DNA from: Phragmitibacter sp.
GTDB taxonomy: Bacteria; Verrucomicrobiota; Verrucomicrobiia; Verrucomicrobiales; Verrucomicrobiaceae
Reading direction: 5' to 3'
DNA: 35,749 bases
Assembly: GCA_025361865.1 (NCBI GenBank)
Contig: JANYJH010000292.1
Span: 1-35,749 of the forward strand
Below are positions 15,207 through 21,694 of the stretch, piece by piece (within the stretch, counting starts at the first letter, position 1; every line of letters starts with the position of its first letter). Below the pieces are notes generated by a model. That model was not told where the DNA came from, did no database searches, and saw only the letters and a program-made list of their open reading frames with translations. The position numbers and the translations under genes were made by a program.

Positions 15207-18200
15207 TTAATAACTCCATTTTTTTGCTTTACGGAATCTCGTAATGGTTTTGTTCGTGAAGTCCGCGTCGATTGACGCGCCATCTTTTTGCATTAATCCA
15301 AACTCGTTATGATTCCCATCTTCGTTTTGCCCCCCTGGTGAGTGGCCGATTTCATGCGCAATAGTCCCGTAGAGAAAGTTTACATAGTTATCGTGATACT
15401 CTTGATATATTATCGGCGTCTTTCGTTGTTGCTCAGGTATTTTCTCCAATACACCAAAAACATCATCGCGGAAACATTCCATCGCTACTGATGAGAACAT
15501 GGTCACTCCCGTGTAGGGGAATTTGGGAGTGTCTGCTTGGGGTGAGTTTTCTTCATCTGGGTCGTGGTCATGATCTTCATCCCACTGGTAACCGAAGGCG
15601 AGTGTGATAGCCCAGAACCTTTCTGAATCGTGCACGTCCTTCATGCTATCGTAAGGCGTAGCGGCCAGTGATTTAGCCGTGGCATTCAGTTGGAAGGGAA
15701 TGATCGGGCGCTTATTGAATCCGAGGTCATTCGCGTCCTCTATTTGAATGTAAGCTTTCGCGTATTTGGGCCGGATGGCTTTGATGATCTGAACATGATA
15801 GCCATCCTGTGGCAAGGCAGGTGGCAAGTTGAGTTCTTGCAGAAAATTATCATCATCATCTTGAATGGTAAAGACCTGCCCACGGATGGAATCTGGCACC
15901 TCCCCACGGAGCACCACTTGATCAGTAAGGTAGTGGTTGCTGAAGACTCTGTAAGACGTGTTTCCAACGGTGAGTTTGCCGTTCTTGTAATAATCTTCTG
16001 GTCCAGGCAAAACATTGGATAATTTGATGGTGCTTTTATCTGAAGAATCATCATAAGTGATGGCCGCATCTGCGATGGTGCCAGAATAGTAATCATGAAG
16101 GTCATCGGGTTTCTTCTCCATCGAATCCACTTCTACATTGAGCTTCCGCCAGATCGTAAGCATGGGGGAGATCACGCCATTGAAGCCGATGGGTTGGCTA
16201 CTATCCGCAGCCACATATCCAGCGGCATTCGGATCGCTGACTTGCAGAGTGTCCAAAGCACTGGCCGCGGCCACAGTGGCAGCGATGCGGTAATTATCCC
16301 CCGGTTGACGCCCTACGCGTAGAATCGGCAGACTTCCATTAGCCATGCGAGCCACGCCGTATTGATCCGTTACACAATCAATAGAAGTGGATGTGGCTGG
16401 TCCGAAGAAAGGCGGCTTGGGTTCCACCTGCACACCACTGACGATGAGTGCTTCTGTTTGATTATCATTTCCCGCACCCGGAGTGCTGGCATCATTCGGA
16501 TCAACCAAGTGGTCAGGGTCCACTGTGGGATCATCCACATCAAAGGCTTTCAGATGCACGGTGATATTTGGAATCCCAATGCTCACTTTGAGATAGACCT
16601 GATCGCGGAAATTGGGTTCAGTCTGGGTCTTGGCATCAGGGAAGAATTTTTTACCTTTGCCCGGCATCCATTTGCCATCGGCATCCTTGTTGTCTTCGAT
16701 GTCCCAATTATCACCCACTTGAACCCACTCCACCTCTATCGGAAGCAGTTTTACCCAAGTGTTATAGAGGTTATCTGAGCGGGTGTAAGTCTGGAGTGTG
16801 GCGGTGTGGGCGGTATTATCCACCACCACGCACGCGGCGGGAAGGTTGCCAGTGGTGTCTATGTGGGAGGTTCCATTGGAATACTTCGTGAACGTGAGCG
16901 TGCCTGTGTAGTCCGTGATATGGGGGTCGCTGCCATCGCCATGCTGTCCGAGAACCAGATAGGTCCGGGTGTCTGCCACGGTGGCAGGGCCCGCATTGGA
17001 GGCCGGAGTCGCTACGGTATCTTGCCGGATGTGCAGTTGATGCGCCCAGCCCCATTCTTCATGATCGAATCCGCCTTCCGCATAATCAAAATAGGCATGA
17101 TAACGGACGGTGCGTGAGAAGGTCTGGGTGGGCGACAGCCAAGTGTAGGGGACCAGATCATCAAAGGGCGTGGAATTAAAGGTCGAGAGCACCTCTCCTC
17201 TGCGATCGGTGGAGGCATTGGTGATCTCCAAGGCGCTCTGCCAGTGAATATCATCCGAGATCAGGTCATAACCGAAGAAGTCAACATAACCCCAGAACGT
17301 GTAGTAGATGGTGTTATAGCCGTAGTCATACTCATAGCACTTCTCATACACATCAATGATGAGCGGTGCCAGACTGTCAGCAGACACGGGTGGTGAGGGT
17401 GGAGAAAGAGGTTCTGGTGTCGGCGTGGTGACGGCATGACCGCTGGTCAACCGACCTTCGACCGCCTCCCAAAGCCCGCCCCACAACCCAGCGTAACCCT
17501 TCAACCAATCCAGGGTGTTCAGCGATGACGAGCCCTGCGCTCTTGCTTTCCGCTCATCACCGGTGATTACACGCAGGAGCACATGCTGGCCCAACGACAG
17601 GCCGCTGATCACGAAGCTCGTTACACCGGGATCTGCCACATCGTAGAGCTGCCAGCTTGCTCCGTTATCCGTGCTGATTTCGATGCTCGTGGCTCGTGTC
17701 ACATCCGCTGGTAGCCAACTAAGCCGCACCGCACTGTCAGAGAGTGTCGCCGTCTGCAAGCCCGTGGGTGGGAGCACCGCGTTATCATAGGTCGTCGCCG
17801 TGGTTTGCAGCGTGGTGGTCTTCGCTGCGTAACCTGCCGTTATGGTGATGTTGCTCTGAACGCTGGCCTCAACGGGCAGCTTCACGTAAGCCAGAGCCGT
17901 GCGGGGATACCCGCTTGAACTGGAGCGCACGGTCAAAAGATTGCTCCACGGAAGGTTCCCATCCGCAGAAAGCAACGCGCCGCCTGAGCTAACGCTGAAG
18001 ATGACGGGCGCATTAGAGGCTCCGTTATTGACGGAAACGGAGATCGGTTGAGTCAGCACCGCGCTCGGCAGCCCCCATTGACCACCACCACTGAGCAGGC
18101 TCAAGGTGGGTTTCAGTCCGTTGAAATAATCAAACGGATCATAGCCATACTGCGCATAGAAAAGCTCGTCCATATTGCTGATGCCATCTCCATCGAGGTC

Positions 18201-18512
18201 GCCATCGGGGTCTCCCGCCAGAGGATTATCCGTGTAGAGCAAGCGGAAGAAGCCGCTACTGGCGGAAGTGCTGACGCCATAACTCAAGGGCGCGCCGTGA
18301 CCGGAATCCATGATGGGGAGATACTGCCACGAAATCAAATCCGACGACTGTTTCACAAAATAGGTGCGTCCCGTGCGACCATACCAGAACAGGGTAAGAC
18401 CGTTTCCCGTGGAGTCCTTGGTGAGGCGCAATCCTTCGTTGAGGTCCGTGGCGGTTTGTGCGGTGAGGCTGCTGACAAGAGCAAAGGCAGCGAGGATGAG
18501 GCGGGTTCTCAT
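15207..18512 (-). CDS. Large secreted protein with Fn3, Ca-binding stretch and zincin-like motif
   Basis: An 1101-aa exported protein (signal MRTRLILAAFALVSSLTAQ). Residues ~30-95 are the 'FWYGRTGRTYFVKQSSDL...GFFRLL' module often seen at the start of verrucomicrobial secreted proteins. Residues 101-117 (DPDGDLDGDGISNMDEL) form a Ca-binding thrombospondin-3-type loop, and ~248-320 is a fibronectin type III domain. Long unassigned beta-rich regions follow. Near the end, HEIGH (1053-1057) plus SPGG, a later H1068 and LM at 1074 resemble a zinc metalloprotease active site with a displaced third ligand. I infer a secreted or surface protease or adhesin. It is the middle gene of a three-gene secreted-protein run; a heptamer repeat precedes its start. 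Confidence 0.8.
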   Translation of the reverse strand: MRTRLILAAFALVSSLTAQTATDLNEGLRLTKDSTGNGLTLFWYGRTGRTYFVKQSSDLISWQYLPIMDSGHGAPLSYGVSTSASSGFFRLLYTDNPLAGDPDGDLDGDGISNMDELFYAQYGYDPFDYFNGLKPTLSLLSGGGQWGLPSAVLTQPISVSVNNGASNAPVIFSVSSGGALLSADGNLPWSNLLTVRSSSSGYPRTALAYVKLPVEASVQSNITITAGYAAKTTTLQTTATTYDNAVLPPTGLQTATLSDSAVRLSWLPADVTRATSIEISTDNGASWQLYDVADPGVTSFVISGLSLGQHVLLRVITGDERKARAQGSSSLNTLDWLKGYAGLWGGLWEAVEGRLTSGHAVTTPTPEPLSPPSPPVSADSLAPLIIDVYEKCYEYDYGYNTIYYTFWGYVDFFGYDLISDDIHWQSALEITNASTDRRGEVLSTFNSTPFDDLVPYTWLSPTQTFSRTVRYHAYFDYAEGGFDHEEWGWAHQLHIRQDTVATPASNAGPATVADTRTYLVLGQHGDGSDPHITDYTGTLTFTKYSNGTSHIDTTGNLPAACVVVDNTAHTATLQTYTRSDNLYNTWVKLLPIEVEWVQVGDNWDIEDNKDADGKWMPGKGKKFFPDAKTQTEPNFRDQVYLKVSIGIPNITVHLKAFDVDDPTVDPDHLVDPNDASTPGAGNDNQTEALIVSGVQVEPKPPFFGPATSTSIDCVTDQYGVARMANGSLPILRVGRQPGDNYRIAATVAAASALDTLQVSDPNAAGYVAADSSQPIGFNGVISPMLTIWRKLNVEVDSMEKKPDDLHDYYSGTIADAAITYDDSSDKSTIKLSNVLPGPEDYYKNGKLTVGNTSYRVFSNHYLTDQVVLRGEVPDSIRGQVFTIQDDDDNFLQELNLPPALPQDGYHVQIIKAIRPKYAKAYIQIEDANDLGFNKRPIIPFQLNATAKSLAATPYDSMKDVHDSERFWAITLAFGYQWDEDHDHDPDEENSPQADTPKFPYTGVTMFSSVAMECFRDDVFGVLEKIPEQQRKTPIIYQEYHDNYVNFLYGTIAHEIGHSPGGQNEDGNHNEFGLMQKDGASIDADFTNKTITRFRKAKKWSY

Positions 18513-18523
18513 GGGCAGGGAGA

Positions 18524-18540
18524 GGGATAAGGGATAAGGG
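18524..18540 (-). repeat. Heptamer tandem repeat upstream of a start codon
   Basis: On the plus strand GGGATAA occurs twice head to tail (18524-18530, 18531-18537) followed by GGG. Read on the minus strand this is TTATCCC repeated, ending 11 bases before the ATG (18512) of the 1101-aa protein. Confidence 0.75.
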
Positions 18541-18554
18541 CCTAGAGCTGCCCG

Positions 18555-19409
18555 TTATTTGGCCGTTGCGGGTGCGGGTTCTTTCTTCCAGATGAACATG
18601 ACTTCATCCTTGGGCTCGGGCGGGTGCTCCTTTGTCCACTGCTGTTGGGCGGTGCGCTTTTGTTCTCGCTCGGTGTAGTCTTGTTGGAGCTTTACACGAT
18701 TGGCATCGTAGTAGGCGTGCAAGGCATCAAGCGCGGCGAGGGTTTCGTTATCTGCTTCAGTGAAGGTGTCATCAGCAGGGACAAGATAGACGGAAAGATC
18801 ACTGGGGAACTCGCTAAGTGCAGGAACGTGAGACAGGCTGCCAGCCTGTGGGCTCTGCGACTGAACAGGCGGGACTGCCTGTCTCACGGGCTGCGACTGA
18901 ACAGGCAGGCTGCCTGTATCACGTTCTTCACCCTGTGCCTTTCGGGTGGCATTACCCACGGCGAGGAAGGACGAATACACCGTGTCTGCGGAAGCAAATG
19001 TGCCGAGGCCCGCAACGAGATTGAAGTCGATGTTGCTGTAAGCCACATGACGTTTACCCCCATTGGGACTGTTCCAGTGAATCTCGGTGACTTCATGATC
19101 AAAGACCGTGGCACCGATGCTTAACGTCCCGTGCGCTTTCCCTTGGCGGGAATCCGCAAGTGCTTGTTCCTCTGTGGTCAAAGGACGGGCCACAGTCGCA
19201 GGCACCTTGGACATCTGCGGCGGGGTGATGCGGTTGTAGGTGATCTTGTAGCCCTCATGTTGAACAACTCGCTGCTCCAAGATGCGGTAAGTGCCTGTAA
19301 TCGGCTGCGGAGTGGAGACTTCGGGAGTCGTTGTGCTGGCTGTATCAGCGGCAGGGAGGCTGAACGTGCTGAAGAAAAACAGCAAAAGGGTGGGGAGTGG
19401 TTGTTTCAT
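18555..19409 (-). CDS. Secreted protein of unknown function with repeat-derived insert
   Basis: A 284-aa exported protein from the ATG at 19409 (signal MKQPLPTLLLFFFSTFSLPA). The first half (ITGTYRILEQRVVQHEGYKI, ATVFDHEVTEIHWNSPNGGKR) looks beta-rich; the C-terminal part is helical and charged (ALDALHAYYDANRVKLQQDY, REQKRTAQQQWTKEH). I do not recognise a family. Between them, residues ~162-195 (ERDTGSLPVQSQPV ... QSQSPQAGSLSHVPA) are encoded by a palindromic DNA repeat at 18825-18925 and are low in complexity, so they are probably an in-frame insertion. The frame is open up to 19676, but that extension runs through a structured RNA and terminator and is rejected. It precedes the 1101-aa gene by 42 bp. 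Confidence 0.72.
   Translation of the reverse strand: MKQPLPTLLLFFFSTFSLPAADTASTTTPEVSTPQPITGTYRILEQRVVQHEGYKITYNRITPPQMSKVPATVARPLTTEEQALADSRQGKAHGTLSIGATVFDHEVTEIHWNSPNGGKRHVAYSNIDFNLVAGLGTFASADTVYSSFLAVGNATRKAQGEERDTGSLPVQSQPVRQAVPPVQSQSPQAGSLSHVPALSEFPSDLSVYLVPADDTFTEADNETLAALDALHAYYDANRVKLQQDYTEREQKRTAQQQWTKEHPPEPKDEVMFIWKKEPAPATAK
18825..18925. repeat. Composite ACAGGC-type palindromic repeat inside a coding region
   Basis: Three hairpins in 101 bp: 833-849 (ACAGGCT/AGCCTGT around GCC), 865-882 (ACAGGC/GCCTGT around GGGACT) and 901-917 (ACAGGCAG/CTGCCTGT around G), all plus 18000. Between them GGGCT(CT)GCGACTGAACAGGC is directly repeated (18850-18870 and 18888-18906). The outer ends AACGTGA and TCACGTT are inverted. 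It keeps the reading frame of the host gene. Confidence 0.8.
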
Positions 19410-19443
19410 AAGCTTGAGAAAGAAAGTCTTGGTGCCTGGGCAT

Positions 19444-19473
19444 AAAAAGAGGGCGCGAACCTGTCGCACCCTC
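19444..19473 (-). terminator. Intrinsic terminator of the structured RNA
   Basis: Read on the minus strand, GAGGGTGCGA pairs with TCGCGCCCTC (10 pairs, one G-U) around loop CAGGT and is followed directly by TTTTT. The 5' arm shares GAG with the closing stem of the RNA upstream, so the two stems compete slightly at their border. It lies 35 bp before the next start codon on the same strand. Confidence 0.8.
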
Positions 19474-19600
19474 CTCTGAGGCACCTGCAAAGCGCCCTTC
19501 TGAACAAGCAGGGCAAGCCGCGCCCCATGCGGGCGCGCTTCCCTTGAATTGTTCAGACGAGGCTTGGATAACTTGCAGGTTTTCAGAGGAGCCTCACTAC
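19444..19600 (-). ncRNA. Structured RNA with 6S-like fold (candidate ssrS)
   Basis: On the minus strand an extended hairpin forms in three stacked stems. Outer stem: CTCCTCTGA (19591-19583) with TCAGAGGAG (19479-19471). Next: CCTGCAA with TTGCAGG. Then an asymmetric bubble of ~15 and ~8 nt, then TCTGAACAA with TTGTTCAGA, then a GC-rich hairpin capped around CGCAT. A long hairpin with a central bubble is the open-promoter mimic of 6S RNA, which binds housekeeping RNA polymerase, and the closing stem (CTCTGA..., TGCAGGTGCCTCAGAGG) resembles known 6S ends. A perfect intrinsic terminator follows. The core is 121 nt, short for 6S. The hairpin is nearly symmetric, so strand rests on the terminator. 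It could instead be a regulatory leader of the gene starting at 19409. Confidence 0.55.
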
Positions 19601-19754
19601 CCCACGACGCAGGGCAGCACGCAAATTTGGCGATGTAAGGAGTTCTATTGGTTACATAGATGGAATGATGAATCAAGTTTTACCAAAGCGTTTCATTGTC
19701 GCAAGTTTAAATTTGCTGACCTGCGGCTTTGTCACTTGGATAAGCTCGGAACTT

Positions 19755-20372
19755 TTACCCGCCATAGGTCACGCTCACGATGTCGCTCGGCAGGCCGATC
19801 TCGTCATCGCCCATGACGCCCATCGCCATGTATTCCCGCACTTCGGGAGTGCCTGCGGTGGCCAGCTTCGCATCGTCATCATAGGGGAAGGTGCTGCGCT
19901 TCCCGGCGATGAGCGTCCACGCGGTGTCGCCCTTCCTGCGGCTATACAGATTGAGGGCATCCACGCCCAGTTTCTTCCCCGTAAGGCGGACATGACCGGG
20001 GAACACGCTAGCTTTGAGTTGGGGTTGATAGTTGGCTTCATCGAAGTTGGCGGAGGGGTTCAGGATGCCCAAGGCGCTGCCGATCCCGTCGTTGTAGCCG
20101 GGCGAGGTCTTAAGGTTATTGATGTCCTGACGGATGCTGGGGAGGCCTTGATCCTTCAACATGCGGAACTTGCCGACGAGGGCGTCAAGTTCTGCTTGTT
20201 TGTCCAGCACCGCTTTCGCGGCGTCGTGCAAGGGATCGACTTTGGCCTGAAAGGCCGTCACACGGGCGGCATCCCAACCGACAGCGGCGGCATGGGTGGC
20301 GATGCCAGTGGAGAGATCGCCTGCCCAGTTGTAGAAGTTCTGGAAGGAATCGGGAACATAGTCTTTGCTCAT
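19755..20372 (-). CDS. Protein of unknown function, 205 aa
   Basis: A cytosolic-looking protein, no signal peptide. Residues 1-75 are helical and tryptophan-containing (FQNFYNWAGDLSTGIATHAA, VDPLHDAAKAVLDKQAEL); the middle has KTSPGYNDGIGSALGI, and the C-terminal half is beta-rich, ending EYMAMGVMGDDEIGLPSDIVSVTYGG. The helical part, the GYNDGIGSALGI turn and the final 'YMAxGVxxDxEIGxPSDIVSVTY' resemble a family of ~200-aa uncharacterised proteins I have seen in Bacteroidetes and Verrucomicrobia (recollection, not checked). Its 5' side faces the 21-bp repeat array. Intergenic 19601-19754 holds nothing I can identify beyond space for an RNA promoter. Confidence 0.8.
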   Translation of the reverse strand: MSKDYVPDSFQNFYNWAGDLSTGIATHAAAVGWDAARVTAFQAKVDPLHDAAKAVLDKQAELDALVGKFRMLKDQGLPSIRQDINNLKTSPGYNDGIGSALGILNPSANFDEANYQPQLKASVFPGHVRLTGKKLGVDALNLYSRRKGDTAWTLIAGKRSTFPYDDDAKLATAGTPEVREYMAMGVMGDDEIGLPSDIVSVTYGG

Positions 20373-20485
20373 GGTATTTGAATGATGATGTTTGGTGTTT
20401 GAGCCGTCCAGAATGGAACGGCGCAGGCTTAGAGGGGGACCAAGGCGAAGCGTTGAGTGAAAAACGCATTTTCCATTTGAAAAAA

Positions 20486-20808
20486 GGTGCTCCCGTTTGG
20501 CGCGATGGAAGCCCCCAATGATGAAAGGGAATTCCCCAATGGAAGAGGGGGTGTCCCGACTTCAAACAGGGGTGTCCCGAGTGCCATTCGGGTAACCCTT
20601 TCTCCATCAGGGACTTCCCGAATGAGAATAGGGAACGCAGAAGCACAAAAGGGGGTATCCCGAATGCTAAAAGGGACTTCCCTGATTGAATTAGGGAACT
20701 CCCTTTTTAAATCAGGGAGCGCAAAAATGAGAATGGGAATGTCTCTTTTCTGGAAGGGGAAGTCCCAAGTGCCGTTCAGGATACCCCCTTTGGAAAACGG
20801 GAACAGAT
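20486..20808. repeat. 21-bp-period tandem array, 16 units with palindromic cores
   Basis: Core starts (9 bp, consensus GGRNNTCCC) fall at 20486, 20507, 20528, 20549, 20570, 20590, 20611, 20632, 20653, 20674, 20695, 20716, 20737, 20758, 20779 and 20800: every step is 21 bp except one of 20. The 12-bp spacers share a looser consensus GAATGNNAAAAG. Many cores are perfect dyads (GGGAATTCCC, GGGTAACCC). Sequence varies strongly between units while spacing does not. It fills the divergent intergenic region between two genes; 20373-20485 holds nothing else I can name. Confidence 0.9.
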
Positions 20809-20899
20809 TGAACCCATCGGTAAGACGATTAGTCGAAAGACCGATTCCCCGCTTTCCATCATTCACGATCTCTGCAACAATCCCGTCAGGTGGTAGGAA

Positions 20900-20928
20900 T
20901 TGACAAGAGTAAGTCCTTTAACTAAAGT
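20900..20928 (+). promoter_or_regulatory. Sigma-70-type promoter giving a near-leaderless mRNA
   Basis: TTGACA (20900-20905), a 17-bp spacer and TAAAGT (20923-20928). Transcription would start around 20935, at or next to the ATG at 20936, so the message would have almost no leader. No Shine-Dalgarno sequence is present, consistent with leaderless initiation. Confidence 0.65.
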
Positions 20929-20935
20929 TTAGCTT

Positions 20936-21673
20936 ATGGTAACACGTTTTTCACGGCTGATCACACTTGGCCTTCTCCTGCTGATGCTGAGCTTGACTTC
21001 AAAGGCCTCCTCACAAGTTTTGGTTTATCGGCTGGAGTTTGGCGAAGGGAAGGGGATCAACTACCACACTTATGAGGGCGGTTACTTCGCGGTGCCTTTG
21101 CTTGGTGGAACAGGGTCGTTTCTTCTTACGAGCACGGTCACGACGCATACGTATGTGCAGGCCGCTGATTCAGGAAAGCTCTTCACGGCCCTCAACGGTA
21201 ACGATAAGAAATCCGTGATGTCCGCCACCACGGGCTCGGGCACGGCGAAGGGAGCCATCGTGGCCCTTGGGGATGTGAATCATGTCATCCGCGTGGAATC
21301 CCCGACTTACACGCTGAGCGCTAAGATTGCCAAGACGCTTACAGGCACGGCGGTCACTGCGGATGACGAGAGTGGCGTGACGCAAACGGAAACCTCCACG
21401 GGTGTGGGTTCAGCGGGTGTTTCTTCTTTCAAAATGATCTTTGACGAGAATCAGACATCCACGGCGAACGGACTGGGTTTGACCTTGGCGAAGACGCTGG
21501 ATCAGTTGATTCTGCAACTGAAGACGGATGGCTTCACGGCTGAAGCTACAACGAGCACCGGCACGACAGGAACGACTACTACGGGAACCACGGGCACGAC
21601 GACGACTGGGACGACTACTACCGGAACGACGACGACAGGCACCACTGGGACGACGACGACCACCACGAACTAG
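20936..21673 (+). CDS. Secreted protein with Thr/Gly-repeat tail, unknown function
   Basis: A 245-aa exported protein (signal LITLGLLLLMLSLTSKASS). The body (~30-195) is beta-rich (VLVYRLEFGEGKGINYHTYE, GGYFAVPLLGGTGSFLL, AAKG-like turns) and unlike any family I can name. The last ~45 residues are low-complexity TGTTGTTTTG repeats from ACG/ACT-rich DNA (~21553-21671), which may be extended, glycosylated or wall-associated (inference). It is 21 bp upstream of gspE and on the same strand, so it may be a substrate or accessory of the type II secretion island. It has its own TTGACA promoter. The repeat tail is likely to vary in length between strains. Confidence 0.75.
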   Translation: MVTRFSRLITLGLLLLMLSLTSKASSQVLVYRLEFGEGKGINYHTYEGGYFAVPLLGGTGSFLLTSTVTTHTYVQAADSGKLFTALNGNDKKSVMSATTGSGTAKGAIVALGDVNHVIRVESPTYTLSAKIAKTLTGTAVTADDESGVTQTETSTGVGSAGVSSFKMIFDENQTSTANGLGLTLAKTLDQLILQLKTDGFTAEATTSTGTTGTTTTGTTGTTTTGTTTTGTTTTGTTGTTTTTTN

Positions 21674-21694
21674 TCGTCTCCCTGCTCTTCCCTC

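Noticed and set aside
19471-19600. 6S-like RNA on the plus strand
   Set aside because: The hairpin is nearly symmetric and the plus-strand 5' end also looks 6S-like, but only the minus strand has a terminator with a U tract. Kept as minus with moderate confidence.
19410-19676. N-terminal extension of the 284-aa secreted protein up to 19676
   Set aside because: It would run through the structured RNA and its terminator and would bury a clear signal peptide at residue 90.
20486-20808. CRISPR array
   Set aside because: Units are contiguous 21-mers with drifting sequence and no unique spacers of 30 bp or more; no cas genes nearby.
20429-20903. Open frames through the 21-bp array on both strands (for example 20487-20903 plus, 20429-20866 minus, 20185-20646 minus)
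   Set aside because: Frames stay open because the period is a multiple of three; they exist on both strands, have no signal, ribosome-binding site or conserved residues, and one overlaps the real 205-aa gene.
21553-21671. Possible microsatellite unrelated to coding
   Set aside because: The ACG/ACT-rich repeats keep the reading frame and end at the stop codon, so they are the C-terminal tail of the secreted protein.
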